This document shows, in pieces, positions 42,776 to 52,077 of a stretch of DNA of 64,000 nt (position 1 is its first letter; each line of letters opens with the position of its first letter). This stretch comes from CBDDFV01 sp965227335 (GTDB lineage Bacteria; Planctomycetota; Phycisphaerae; Phycisphaerales; SM1A02), in the NCBI GenBank assembly GCA_965227335.1, contig CBDDFV010000010.1, forward strand, positions 329,851-393,850, given 5' to 3'. The position numbers and the translations under genes were made by a program. The notes beneath the pieces are model-generated. The model ran no database searches. It was given only the letters and a program-made list of their open reading frames with translations, and was not told the DNA's origin.

Positions 42776-43045
42776 CAGGAGACGAAGTCTCCTGCCCTAC
42801 TCTCCACTGTCCACTTTCCCGGTCCGGCAAAAAACGCTCGCGCGACAAGCGTCGACCCACGGACAAAGAGCGGGTGGCGGGTGGACAGCTGTCGGTTGGG
42901 CCCCCGGGCGGCGTCAGGTTGAAGACGACCGCATGGGAAGTCGACCCGAGGGGAAGACGCTCCCGTGGGACGGCGGTCCCATGGGAAGGCGGTCCGATGG
43001 GAAGGGCGGTGCCATGGGAAGACGGTCCCATGGCGGAGCCATGGG
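42776..43045. repeat. intergenic repeat cluster: two 19-base palindromes, a shared dispersed motif and a short tandem array
   Basis: CAGGAGACGAAGTCTCCTG (42776-42794) is an 8-3-8 palindrome followed by CCCTAC. TCCACTGTCCACTTTCCC (42803-42820) also occurs at 55780-55797. From 42967 to 43030 a unit like GGGAAGGCGGTCCCAT is repeated four times with 16-17-base period. The array ends in the palindrome CCCATGGCGGAGCCATGGG (43027-43045), which touches the stop codon of the ABC-F gene. The 332-base gap holds no gene. Confidence 0.85.
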
Positions 43046-45001
43046 CTATGCGCGGCTGGTCCACTCCGCTTCCAGCGGCGCGATCTCGCCCGCGATCGCG
43101 TCACGACGCGCCTTGATCTCGTTCAGCTTCGCGGCGTCCGTGTAGACGTCCGGGTTCATCATCTCCATGTCGAGATGCTGACGCTCCGACTCCAGGGCCT
43201 CGATCTTCGCCTCGAGATCCTCGACGCTGAGATGGGAGAACGACGACGCGCCCTTCTTCCCACCTGACTTCGCCTTGTTCGACGACTTCTTCTGCGTCTG
43301 CCGCGCACGCTCCGCCTCCGCTCGCGCGGCGGCTTCCGCCTTCTCCTTCGCGGCGGCCGCCTCGCGTTGCTGGCGCTCCACCCATTCGCTGTACGTCCCC
43401 GTGAACTGCCGCACGCGGCCGTCGCCCTCGAAGATCAGCAGCCGATCGCACGTCGCGTCCAGCAGCGCCCGGTCGTGCGTGATCAGCAGCATCGTGCCCT
43501 CGTACCCGCCGTCCGACGACAACGCCTCCTCCAGCCGCATGGCGGACGGAATGTCCAGGTGGTTCGTCGGTTCGTCGAGCACCAGCAGGTTGTGCGCGCC
43601 GGCCATCAGGCCCGCCAGCACGGCCCGCGACCGCTCGCCGCCGGAGATCTCGGTCAGCGTCTTGTCCTGCTCGGCCCCGGTGAACAGAAACGCCCCGGCG
43701 AGGTCCCGGGCCTGCTGCTCGGACGCCTTCGCCGCGCCGTCGAGGCTGACGATCACGCTCTGCAGGTACTGCCAGACCGTGAGCGACATATCCAGATGCT
43801 CGTGGAGTTGCCGGTAGTAGCCGACGCTCACCCGCGAGCCGAGCCGCGATTCGCCCGAATCGGGTTCGAGTTCGTCGAGGAGCATCTTGACCAGCGTCGA
43901 CTTGCCGACGCCGTTGGGGCCGATGATCCCGACCCGCTCCCCCCGCATCACCGCCAGATCGAAGTCCTCGACGATGGTCAGGTCGTCGTACTTCTTCGTC
44001 AGGTGCTCCGCGACGATGACCTGGTCCCCGGAGCGCGGCGCCGGCGGCAGCTTCAGCCGCATCACCTTCAGCTCCTGCGGCCGATCGACCAAATCCTGCG
44101 CCTTGAACCGGTCCAGACGCGACTGCCGACCCCGGGCCTGCTTCGCCCGCTGACCGCCCTTGTACTTCCGGATGAACGCCTCTTCCTGCCGGATCTTGTC
44201 GAGTTGTTTGTCGTGCACCCGCGCGGCGGTCATCATCCGCTCCTCCCGCAACGCGAGGTACTTCTCGTAGTTGCCGGGATACTCGCGCACCATGCCACGC
44301 TCGACTTCGACGATGCGGCTCACCACGCGGTTGAGCAGCCAGCGGTCGTGCGAGATCAGGATGACGGCGCCCTGATACTCGTCCGCCAGGAAGTCCTCGA
44401 GCCACTCGCGGCCGGCGATGTCGAGGTGGTTGGTCGGTTCGTCGAGGAGCAGGAGGTCGGGGGCTTCGAGGAGGAGTTTCGCGAGGCCGAGTCGTCCCTT
44501 CTGTCCGCCCGAGAGCTGGTTGACGGGTTGGGCGAACTGGTCGTCGGTGAAGCCGAGTCCGTGGAGGGTGGCGTCGATCTTGTGGTCGATGGCGTAGCCG
44601 CCGGCGACTTCGATCTCGGATTCCAGCCGCGCCTGTTTCTTCATGAGGCGGTCGAGTTCATCGCTGTCGGCGGCGCCCATGGCGTCGTAGACGGCGTTCA
44701 TCTCGAGGTGGAGTCGGTGAAGGTCTTCGAAGGCGGCTTCGGCGGCGTCGCGGACGGTGTCGTCGGGGTTGAGGTTCGGGTCCTGGGAGAGGTAGCCGAG
44801 CCGGGCGCCGCGCCGGAACTGGAGGGATCCCCCCTGGGGTTCGAGGGTTCCGAGGATGGCCTTCATGAGGGTGGTCTTGCCGGCGCCGTTTCGTCCGACG
44901 AGGCCGATCTTCTCCCCGGCGTCGATGGAGAAGGTCGCGCCGTCGAGGACCTGGTGGGTCCCGTAGGCGTGGGCGAGGTTGGAGACGGTCAGGAGGGCCA
45001 T
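43046..45001 (-). CDS. ABC-F family ATPase (Uup/YjjK type)
   Basis: The product is 651 residues from the ATG at 45001. It has two ABC domains and no membrane segments. Domain 1: Walker A 'GLVGRNGAGKTTLMKAIL', signature 'NQLSGGQKGRLGLAKLLL', Walker B 'LLLLDEPTNHLD'. Domain 2: Walker A 'GIIGPNGVGKSTLVKMLL', signature 'TEISGGERSRAVLAGLMA', Walker B 'LLVLDEPTNHLD'. A charged inter-domain linker ('FIRKYKGGQRAKQARGRQSR') and a C-terminal coiled coil after residue 560 fit ABC-F proteins, which act on ribosomes. Its stop codon directly abuts a repeat palindrome. Confidence 0.9.
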   Translation of the reverse strand: MALLTVSNLAHAYGTHQVLDGATFSIDAGEKIGLVGRNGAGKTTLMKAILGTLEPQGGSLQFRRGARLGYLSQDPNLNPDDTVRDAAEAAFEDLHRLHLEMNAVYDAMGAADSDELDRLMKKQARLESEIEVAGGYAIDHKIDATLHGLGFTDDQFAQPVNQLSGGQKGRLGLAKLLLEAPDLLLLDEPTNHLDIAGREWLEDFLADEYQGAVILISHDRWLLNRVVSRIVEVERGMVREYPGNYEKYLALREERMMTAARVHDKQLDKIRQEEAFIRKYKGGQRAKQARGRQSRLDRFKAQDLVDRPQELKVMRLKLPPAPRSGDQVIVAEHLTKKYDDLTIVEDFDLAVMRGERVGIIGPNGVGKSTLVKMLLDELEPDSGESRLGSRVSVGYYRQLHEHLDMSLTVWQYLQSVIVSLDGAAKASEQQARDLAGAFLFTGAEQDKTLTEISGGERSRAVLAGLMAGAHNLLVLDEPTNHLDIPSAMRLEEALSSDGGYEGTMLLITHDRALLDATCDRLLIFEGDGRVRQFTGTYSEWVERQQREAAAAKEKAEAAARAEAERARQTQKKSSNKAKSGGKKGASSFSHLSVEDLEAKIEALESERQHLDMEMMNPDVYTDAAKLNEIKARRDAIAGEIAPLEAEWTSRA

Positions 45002-45127
45002 GGTGAGCGGGAAGTGTAGCGGCCGGGGCCCCCTGAATCGCAGGAATCTGTGTTCCATTGCATGACCCATCTGTCAGACTGGGGACGGCGGTCGGCCGGG
45101 CCGGCGGGCCGCGGAGAGGAACGAACG

Positions 45128-46306
45128 ATGAAGAAGAGCCTCGCGATTGGCGCCCTCACGGCGTTGACGATGTGCGCCGGACATGCGCACGCCCAGGTCG
45201 TCCCCTACTGCGAGCCCGGGCCGCTCGGCGGCTTCGTGACGGAGAGCGCGGCGTACGACGTCGAGATCGTCGGCGACCTCGCCTACGTCGCGGACTTCGG
45301 GGCCGGTCTCAGCATCTACGACATCAGCGATCCGGGGTCGCCGACGCTGCTCAGCTCCACGGCGCTGGGTGGGACGGCGCAACGGGTCGAGGTGGTCGGA
45401 TCGATCGCCTACGTGGGGAACTTCTCGCTCGGCGTGCAGACGCTCGATGTGATCGACCCCGCCAATCCCCTTCTGCTCGACACGTTCACCGCGTGGGGGT
45501 TCACAGGCGACATCGCCGTGCAGGACGATGTGATCTACATCGCGGCGAACAATGACGGGGTCTTCACCGTGGACGCCACGGACCCCGCCAATCTCGTCCA
45601 GCTCGACTCGATCAATCCAGGAAGCGTGTTCGGCGTCGCCGTCGAGGGCGATGTTCTCTACGCGGCGGCGGTCCTCTCCGGACTCCGCACGATCGACATC
45701 TCGGATCCCGCGAATCTCGCACTGAACGGTCAGACGCCGCTCCCGGGAAACGCTGTCGGCGTCAGCGTGACGGACGACCTTGCCTACGTCGCGACGGCGA
45801 ACGAAGGGCTGCAGATCGTGGACGTCGCCGATCCCGCGAACCCGGTGCTGCTGGGCGGCGTGGATTCGCCCGGCGCCGCGACCGTGGTCGCGCCGATCCC
45901 CCCGCTCGCGATTCTCGTCGACGGCGCCTCGGGGACTCGGGTGATCGATGTCACCGATCCGTCCGACCTGCCGACGATCAGCGTCATTCCCAGCGGACAG
46001 CAGGCTCGGAACCTTCGGGTCGTCGACGGCGTCGCCTACATCGCCGACGGTCTCGCGGGCGTTGCGATCTTCGATCTCAACCCGTGCGCCCTGCGCGGCG
46101 GGTGCTGCTTCCAGGGCGTCTGCCTCCCCGACATGACCGAAGAAAACTGTCTCGCCGTCGGCGGCGTCTACCTCGGCGATAACAACGCCTGCGGCGAGGG
46201 GGCCTGCCCGAAGGTCGAAGTATGCGCGGCAGATCTCGACGGCGACGGCGCGGTCGGAGCGTCGGATCTGGCGCAATTGCTGGCGGCGTGGGGAAGTTGT
46301 CGCTGA
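45128..46306 (+). CDS. secreted LVIVD-type beta-propeller with dockerin-like C-terminus
   Basis: The product is 392 residues from the ATG at 45128, preceded by GAGAGGA, with a signal peptide ending 'GHAHAQ'. It has seven or more blades of ~40 residues such as 'VEIVGDLAYVADFGAGLSIY' then 'DISDPGSPTLL', and 'GVSVTDDLAYVATANEGLQI' then 'VDVADPANPVLL', i.e. LVIVD repeats. A Cys-rich segment follows ('CALRGGCCFQGVCLPDMTEE'). The end is one dockerin-like repeat, 'CAADLDGDGAVGASDLAQLL' with AAWGSC. It is probably exported. Ligand unknown. Confidence 0.8.
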   Translation: MKKSLAIGALTALTMCAGHAHAQVVPYCEPGPLGGFVTESAAYDVEIVGDLAYVADFGAGLSIYDISDPGSPTLLSSTALGGTAQRVEVVGSIAYVGNFSLGVQTLDVIDPANPLLLDTFTAWGFTGDIAVQDDVIYIAANNDGVFTVDATDPANLVQLDSINPGSVFGVAVEGDVLYAAAVLSGLRTIDISDPANLALNGQTPLPGNAVGVSVTDDLAYVATANEGLQIVDVADPANPVLLGGVDSPGAATVVAPIPPLAILVDGASGTRVIDVTDPSDLPTISVIPSGQQARNLRVVDGVAYIADGLAGVAIFDLNPCALRGGCCFQGVCLPDMTEENCLAVGGVYLGDNNACGEGACPKVEVCAADLDGDGAVGASDLAQLLAAWGSCR

Positions 46307-46392
46307 TCGCCGACACTTTTCCGACACCGCCGCGCCTCTTCCGCCGAATACACTGAGGAACCCGTCCCGCCCTCCACGCCCGGACCCTCCTC

Positions 46393-47805
46393 ATGCTCTT
46401 CGCCGGCGATGTTCGTTACTGGGTCTACCTCCTCGGCGCCGTGGTGCTGCTCGCGCTGTGCGTGTGGGCGATGTGGTGGGGACTCTTCGCCGATCGCGCC
46501 CGTGGACGGCGACGCTGCCCCGCGTGCTGGTACGACATGTCGAAGACGCCCGGGTTCACCTGCTCCGAGTGCGGGCACGAAGGCGCCGATGAAACCGACC
46601 TCCATCGCACGCGTCGGCGGTGGACCCTGGTCGTCCTCGCGGCGATCGCGGCGTCGCTCGGGTCGTCCGTCCAGCTCCACCACATTCTCGACGAGGGGTG
46701 GACGTCCATCATGCCCACCCGCGTCCTCATCGCGTGCATCCCGTGGACCCGCGACGCCGACGGCGAACTCGCCACCGAACTGTTCGTCCGCGACAACCAG
46801 GGACTCGTCTCGCCCGAGCAATGGACGCTCGTGATCGATCGCGCGCTGCGCGGCGACGCCGGTGCGCGACCGGGCAGCGTCCCGTGGCGACGCAAGTACG
46901 CCCCCTACCTCCAGCGCCGACCCGCAGGACTGCCCGCCGAATTCGACGAACGACAATGGGCCCTGCCGCCCGTACTCGTCGCGCGAGCCGCCGATCCCGG
47001 CGACGCGGCGGGCGACGGACGCGCGTGGCTGCGGGTCGACTGCGCAACCTACTGGCCCGGCGCGGCGGACTGTCGCCTGATCGTCACCGGGCCCGACGAT
47101 CAGGTCGTCGTGCGCGCGCTTCGTCACGCGGACGGGCGGGGCGGACCGCTCGGCGTCTCGATCGACGGCGGGCTGATCCCGGACGATGTCGACGAGGTGA
47201 CGTGGACGATCGCGACGGAACGCCGCGCAATCGAAGGCGCCGGCTCGCTGGCATGGGAGGCGGTCGACGAACGGGAGGTCGCCGTCGCCATCGCGCGGCA
47301 CGACGATCTGAAGCCGATGGAGCCCTCGCCCGAAGTCGCGGCGGCGATCGAGTCCGCGTTCGACGCCGGCGTCGTCGTCTGGAAGACGGGTGAGATTCCC
47401 GTGCAGTTCCGCTTCGACATGTCGGAGACGGAGACGACCGAGTTCTTCCGCGCGTCGGTCGGCGTGCGGATGCAGTTGCGGTACGACGATCAGATCGCGC
47501 GCGAACTCGCCCTGTGGTGGCCGGGCGGCCGCCAGCCGGGGCGGGCGCCGTACGGTTTCGAGGTGCGGTACGAGGACGTTCCGTTGTTGCGGACGTTCGA
47601 GCCGGGGGCGCCCGGATGGACGCTGGTGGTGATCGGCGATCCGGCGATCGCCGCGCGGGTGTCGGATGATCCCGCCCCGCTGCGATACTGGGCGGGCGAG
47701 ATCGAGATTCCGATCACGCCGGTGCGCACACGGGTGAACCAGACATCGGCGGGGAGGCCACGCTGGACGATCGAGTCGGTCGCATCAGCGGAGGATGCGG
47801 AGTAG
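46393..47805 (+). CDS. zinc-ribbon membrane protein with large exported domain
   Basis: The product is 470 residues. An N-terminal membrane segment ('VYLLGAVVLLALCVWAMWWG') is followed by a zinc ribbon 'CPACWYDMSKTPGFTCSECG' and a second membrane segment ('LVVLAAIAASLGSSV'). About 370 residues without membrane segments follow. The ribbon and membrane layout match the genes at 16375 and 17290, but the YDxxG element is changed to YDMSKTPG and the exported part is much longer. No enzyme motif was found. It is convergent with the amidohydrolase gene, with 3 bases between the stops. Confidence 0.65.
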   Translation: MLFAGDVRYWVYLLGAVVLLALCVWAMWWGLFADRARGRRRCPACWYDMSKTPGFTCSECGHEGADETDLHRTRRRWTLVVLAAIAASLGSSVQLHHILDEGWTSIMPTRVLIACIPWTRDADGELATELFVRDNQGLVSPEQWTLVIDRALRGDAGARPGSVPWRRKYAPYLQRRPAGLPAEFDERQWALPPVLVARAADPGDAAGDGRAWLRVDCATYWPGAADCRLIVTGPDDQVVVRALRHADGRGGPLGVSIDGGLIPDDVDEVTWTIATERRAIEGAGSLAWEAVDEREVAVAIARHDDLKPMEPSPEVAAAIESAFDAGVVVWKTGEIPVQFRFDMSETETTEFFRASVGVRMQLRYDDQIARELALWWPGGRQPGRAPYGFEVRYEDVPLLRTFEPGAPGWTLVVIGDPAIAARVSDDPAPLRYWAGEIEIPITPVRTRVNQTSAGRPRWTIESVASAEDAE

Positions 47806-47808
47806 CGA

Positions 47809-49872
47809 TCACTCGCGGGCGAGTTCCGCCAGCTCCACGACGAACGTGCCCCACGGCAGGTCGATTTCGGAGCGGACGGGCAGGCCGTCGGCGGTGGACC
47901 AGATGCGCTGGTTCATGGGGCCGGACGGGGTCTGCATGACGCCTTCATAGACGTAGACGCCTTCGACGCCGGCGGGCGTCGTGACGGGCGGGTCGGCGTC
48001 GGCCCGCACGATTCGCCACGGCATGGTCACGGGCGTCCAGCCCTGGACGCCGAAGGCGATCATGGTGCGCTCGGCCGCGATGTCGGTGATCATCGGCAGG
48101 ACGAGAAAGTCCGCGGCGTAGGAGGGGTAGACGATCATCGCGTTGGAGTCGATCTCGACGGCGGCGGCGTCGGAATCGGTGCGGCCCCGCAGTTGATCGC
48201 CTTCAACGACGAAGCGGGCGGTTTCCTGACCGTCATCGGTGAGGGGGTCGTAGACGGCGGCGACGAGTTCGCGGTCGCCGTTCGTCTCGACGACGAGGTG
48301 AAACGGATCCTGGAAGCCGCCGGTGGGGATGTTGCGGGCGACGACATGGAGGTGGCCGTTGTCGGTGCGGGTGATGAGGAAATCCTCGTGACCGGCGGGC
48401 ATGTCGTTGAAGGCGGAGCGATACACGCCGCGATAGACGACGTCGCCCGTCGCCTCGAGCGCATCGTCCGCCCCGTCGCCCGCGTCGGCCAGCGGGTTGC
48501 CCGCGGCCTGACGCGCGGCGTCGAGCAGTTCGTCCAGCGCCGCCCGGTCGTACACGCGTCCGCGATCGATCACCATGTCGATCTGCTGCGTGTTCGCGAT
48601 GTCATCGAGCGGATTCGCGGCGAGCACGACCATCGACGCCGCGTATCCCGGGGCGAGGCGTCCGATCTCGTCATCGGCGCCGCAGAAGGCGGCGGGGACG
48701 GTCGTCGCGGCGCGGAGGATATCGATCGGGGCGACGCCCGCCTGCTGGAACATCGCCATCTCTTCGTGGACGGCGAAGCCGGCGTAGACGTAGGGGTTGG
48801 CGACATCGGTGCCGACCATGAGCGGGACGCCCGCGTCGTGCATGAGTCCGATCAGGCGGATCATCTGCGGAAGGGAGGCGCCGAAGAGTCGGCCGACGTT
48901 GGCGTAGCCGGGCATCGACCAGAAGCCGCGCAATCCTTCGGGGACGTACGCCATGCGGGGGTCGCGGGCGGCCTTCTCGGGATCGACGGCCTGGGAGATG
49001 CCGTCGTAGACCGCGAGCGTCGGGCACTGCGTCATGCCGGACTCCACGAGGGGAATCAGGGCGTCGCGCAGGACGTCGTCGGAGAGTTCCTCCATGCGCG
49101 GCCAGAGGCCGTACTCGCTGAACCGACCGACGCCGCGCCGATCGCCTTCAGCGGCGGGGAGCAGGTCCTGAAAGAGCGTCGGCATGCGCTGCAAGTGTTC
49201 GTTGCAGTCCTGGCCCGCGGCGATGGCGTCGGCGACGGTGGCGGATTCGGGGATGTGTCCGGTCGCCATGAGTCCGCGGGCGTGGGCCTGGGCGACGATC
49301 GCGCGGTAGGCGTCGTAGGGCAGGCCGGAGTAGACCTTGATCATGTCGACGCCCGCGTCGGCGAGTTTGTCGACCGCGGCCCGGCCTTCCTCGGGATTCG
49401 TGACGGGTTCGGAGAAGGGCCAGATGGGCGGGTCGCCGTCGATGATCGCGCCGGTCACGAACATGCGGGGCATGGTGTTGGCGGGATCGGCGGCGCGGGC
49501 CCGCATCGCGAGCGCGGCGCCGGTCGGCGCGCCGAGATCGCGCACCGCCGTCACCCCGTGGGCGAGCAGCATCGGGGCGAACGTCGTCGGCGACGCCGTG
49601 AAGTGCGTGTGGGCGTCGAAAAGGCCGGGGATCACCCAGCGCCCGTCCCCCTCGATGACGGTCGCGCCGGCGGGAATGTCAGCGAGCGCGGCGTCGACGA
49701 TGTCCACGATCCGACCCTCGTCAATGATCACCATCCGTCCCGGCTGCACCTCGCCCGAGACGACGTCGATCACACGGACATCGACCAGCGCGGTCGGCTG
49801 CGCGCCGGCGAGGGCGGCGAGGAGCAGGGCGAACAGGGCGGCGGCGGCGGCGCGGCAGGGGGCGGGAATCAT
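47809..49872 (-). CDS. exported amidohydrolase (imidazolonepropionase/prolidase-like)
   Basis: The product is 687 residues with a signal peptide ending 'LAALAGAQ'. Amidohydrolase marks are 'VIPGLFDAHTHFTASPTTFA' (HxH metal site), 'DMIKVYSGLPYDAYRAIV' (metal-bridging Lys region), 'GLMATGHIPESATVADAI' (His), 'DCNEHLQRMP' (His) and 'VPLMVGTDVANPYVYAG' (Asp). The TIM-barrel part ends near residue 440. A further ~230 residues form a beta-rich C-terminal extension not usual in the family. It probably acts on imported or extracellular dipeptides or heterocycles, but the substrate is not predictable. Confidence 0.8.
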   Translation of the reverse strand: MIPAPCRAAAAALFALLLAALAGAQPTALVDVRVIDVVSGEVQPGRMVIIDEGRIVDIVDAALADIPAGATVIEGDGRWVIPGLFDAHTHFTASPTTFAPMLLAHGVTAVRDLGAPTGAALAMRARAADPANTMPRMFVTGAIIDGDPPIWPFSEPVTNPEEGRAAVDKLADAGVDMIKVYSGLPYDAYRAIVAQAHARGLMATGHIPESATVADAIAAGQDCNEHLQRMPTLFQDLLPAAEGDRRGVGRFSEYGLWPRMEELSDDVLRDALIPLVESGMTQCPTLAVYDGISQAVDPEKAARDPRMAYVPEGLRGFWSMPGYANVGRLFGASLPQMIRLIGLMHDAGVPLMVGTDVANPYVYAGFAVHEEMAMFQQAGVAPIDILRAATTVPAAFCGADDEIGRLAPGYAASMVVLAANPLDDIANTQQIDMVIDRGRVYDRAALDELLDAARQAAGNPLADAGDGADDALEATGDVVYRGVYRSAFNDMPAGHEDFLITRTDNGHLHVVARNIPTGGFQDPFHLVVETNGDRELVAAVYDPLTDDGQETARFVVEGDQLRGRTDSDAAAVEIDSNAMIVYPSYAADFLVLPMITDIAAERTMIAFGVQGWTPVTMPWRIVRADADPPVTTPAGVEGVYVYEGVMQTPSGPMNQRIWSTADGLPVRSEIDLPWGTFVVELAELARE

Positions 49873-49991
49873 GGGCGTCCTCTCTCCAGCGTGACGGTCG
49901 GCCCGAACGGACCGGGTACCATGGGATTCTCCGATCTGAACCTGACCTTCGCCACCCGTATTCGCGGCCCCGCCGCACCTTCAACCTGATC

Positions 49992-50534
49992 ATGGCACAC
50001 GACAACCTCTGGGCCCCCTGGCGAATGAGCTACCTGCGCGACCTCGATCGCAAGGCGGAACGTATGCGCGCGGACGGCGGTCCGCTCGGCGATGACGATC
50101 CCGTCTGCTTCCTTGGTCGCTACTGGCGGGAGCCCGACCGCGATGTCGACAACCTCGTCGTGCACCGCAACGCACACGGGATGGTGCTGCTCAATCGCTT
50201 CCCGTACGCGAATGGACACCTGCTTGTCGCCCTTGGCGACGCGCGGCCGACGTTGCGCGACTACACGGCGGAACAGCGGCAGGCGTTCTGGGGGTTGATC
50301 GAGTTCGCGGGGGATCTGATTCACCGGACGCTCCATCCGCAGGGGGTGAATTACGGGATCAACGAGGGGGCGGCGGCGGGGGCGGGGGTACCGGAACATC
50401 TGCATGCCCATCTGGTGCCGCGCTGGGCGGGGGACGTGAACTTCATTTCCGTGGTGGGCGAGGTGCGGGTTATTCCGGACGCTCTGGAGGCGATGGCGGA
50501 CCAGTACCGGGCGGAAGCGGAGGCGATGGCGTGA
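49992..50534 (+). CDS. HIT-family nucleotide hydrolase/phosphorylase
   Basis: The product is 180 residues. The active-site histidine triad is 'VPEHLHAHLVPRWAGDVNFI' (HxHxH). The N-terminus 'LWAPWRMSYL' and 'FPYANGHLLVALGDARPTLR' match the HIT branch of Ap4A-type hydrolases/phosphorylases. These enzymes split dinucleoside polyphosphates or related nucleotide conjugates. There is no clear ribosome-binding site. A TACCAT box lies at 49917-49922. The stop overlaps the GTG start of the next gene (GTGA), so the two are coupled. Confidence 0.9.
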   Translation: MAHDNLWAPWRMSYLRDLDRKAERMRADGGPLGDDDPVCFLGRYWREPDRDVDNLVVHRNAHGMVLLNRFPYANGHLLVALGDARPTLRDYTAEQRQAFWGLIEFAGDLIHRTLHPQGVNYGINEGAAAGAGVPEHLHAHLVPRWAGDVNFISVVGEVRVIPDALEAMADQYRAEAEAMA

Positions 50535-51670
50535 GCATCTCTCGCGGGAAGATGATCGACGAGCTGCCGCGAGGCTGGGTGGATTCGGCGATCACGCCGG
50601 TGCTCGTGCTGCGGATGCCCGCGATCCGCAGGAACATCGCAACGGCGATCCGGGTGATCGGGGCGGTCGATCGCTGGCGACCGCACGTGAAGACCCACAA
50701 GTGCGGCGAGGTCGGTCACACGCTGCTGCGGGCGGGGGTGCGTCATTTCAAGTGCGCGACCACGCTGGAGTACGAGCGGGTGATCACGTGGATCCGCGAG
50801 GCGGAGGTGCGGGACGCGACCGTGGTGATCGCGAACGCGTTGCGGGGGCCGTCGCTCGAACGCGCGGCGGTGATCGCCAACACGCACGCGGATATCCCCG
50901 TCGCGGTGCTGGCCGAGACCCTCGAGGACCTCGAGGCGATCCCGGAATCGCTCGGCGTGATGATCGATCTGAACACGGGGATGGATCGCACCGGCGCGCC
51001 GATGGATGATGCGGACCCGATCGTCGCCATGTGCGAGGCGGCGGGGGAGCGGCTCTGGGGACTGCATGCGTACGACGGGCACATCCTCGACGTCGATCTC
51101 GACGTGCGTCGGACGAGGGCGCACGCGATCTACGAACGGGTGGCGGCGATCGCGCGGCAGGCGATCGACGCGGGCGTTGAGATCGGGGAGGTCGTGACGA
51201 GCGGGGCGCGGACTTTCGTGCCGGCGGCGGAGTTCGGGGGGCTGCAGGCGTTGCCGGGCGTAACGCACCGGTTGTCGCCGGGGACGATCGTGCTGCACGA
51301 CGCCCGGACGGCGTCGATGGTTCAGGAACTGGATCTCGAGCCGGGGGCGCTGGTGCTGGGTCGGGTGATCAGCCACCCGCGTCCGGGGCTGGTGACGGTG
51401 GACACGGGGTCGAAGGCGATCGCGGCGGAGATGGGGGATCCGGTCGCGTCGGCGATCGACTGGCCGCACCTGACGGCCCGACGGCCGTCGGAGGAGCATC
51501 TGCCGCTGGAGACGGGCGACGGCCCGGTTCCGGCGCGGGGGGAGGCGATGCTGTTGTTCCCGGCCCACGTGTGTCCGACGGTGAATCTGGCGTCCGGGGC
51601 GGTGGTGCTGGAGGCGGACGGGCGGGTGCGGTCGACGACGATCGACGCGCGTGGCCACCACCCGGCCTGA
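50531..51670 (+). CDS. PLP-dependent D-threonine aldolase/alanine racemase-fold protein
   Basis: The product is 379 residues. The N-terminal 'ITPVLVLRMPAIRRNIATAI' and 'WRPHVKTHKCGEVGHTLLRA' (PLP lysine in HVKTHK) mark fold-type III enzymes such as D-threonine aldolase and D-serine dehydratase. Further marks are 'LNTGMDRTGAP' and 'LWGLHAYDGHI', plus the late metal-binding 'MLLFPAHVCPTVNLASGAVV' (His and Cys) of this branch. It is translationally coupled to the HIT gene by a GTGA overlap. The reaction (aldolase or dehydratase) cannot be told apart. Confidence 0.85.
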   Translation: MSISRGKMIDELPRGWVDSAITPVLVLRMPAIRRNIATAIRVIGAVDRWRPHVKTHKCGEVGHTLLRAGVRHFKCATTLEYERVITWIREAEVRDATVVIANALRGPSLERAAVIANTHADIPVAVLAETLEDLEAIPESLGVMIDLNTGMDRTGAPMDDADPIVAMCEAAGERLWGLHAYDGHILDVDLDVRRTRAHAIYERVAAIARQAIDAGVEIGEVVTSGARTFVPAAEFGGLQALPGVTHRLSPGTIVLHDARTASMVQELDLEPGALVLGRVISHPRPGLVTVDTGSKAIAAEMGDPVASAIDWPHLTARRPSEEHLPLETGDGPVPARGEAMLLFPAHVCPTVNLASGAVVLEADGRVRSTTIDARGHHPA

Positions 51671-52077
51671 CCTTTCGGGGCCAGGGCGGGAGGACGTGAC
51701 GGTCCGGGGCGGCGGGTGGAGGGCGTTCCGCCCCCTCCGGGTCCTTGAGACGCACTCTCGCGTGTCTCGCGGGGATTGCTCGAACCCCGAAGATAGGTGG
51801 GCTCGCGGGTCATCGTTCCCGACCTTCCACTCTGAGGAGGCCTGGCCATCGACGCGACCAATCAACGATCCCTTCGAGGTTCTTAGGCTCGAGCAATGAC
51901 ACCCGCCTTGTCGACCCGGCGGGGGCGGAACGTCGTCGGGTGAAGCGTATTCCGGGAACCGCCGGATGTCGATGGTCGGATGGGTTGATTGACGACCCCG
52001 GTTGCGATTGTTCTAATGGGTCGGCTTTGACGCCCCCACCGGCCGATGTTTCCCGGCCATCAAGAGAGGCACGACGA
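51671..52077. other. 407-base intergenic region with nested inverted repeats
   Basis: There is no protein gene. ATTGCTCGA (51775-51783) pairs with TCGAGCAAT (51889-51897). The first arm also lies in the loop of a local GGGG/CCCC hairpin (51771-51788), so the two structures exclude each other. GAGACGC...GCGTGTCTC (51747-51768) forms a further imperfect hairpin. A structured RNA is possible. The right part holds the promoter at 51989-52017. Confidence 0.45.
51989..52017 (+). promoter_or_regulatory. strong promoter of the small lipoprotein gene, extended -10
   Basis: -35 TTGACG (51989-51994) and -10 TCTAAT (52012-52017) have a spacer of exactly 17 bases. TG at 52009-52010 makes an extended -10. 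The start codon is at 52078, giving a leader of about 54 bases with GAGAGG before the ATG. Confidence 0.75.

Noticed and set aside
42967..43045. CRISPR-like array of 16-17-base units
   Set aside because: Units are contiguous with no spacers, and they end in an 8-3-8 palindrome.
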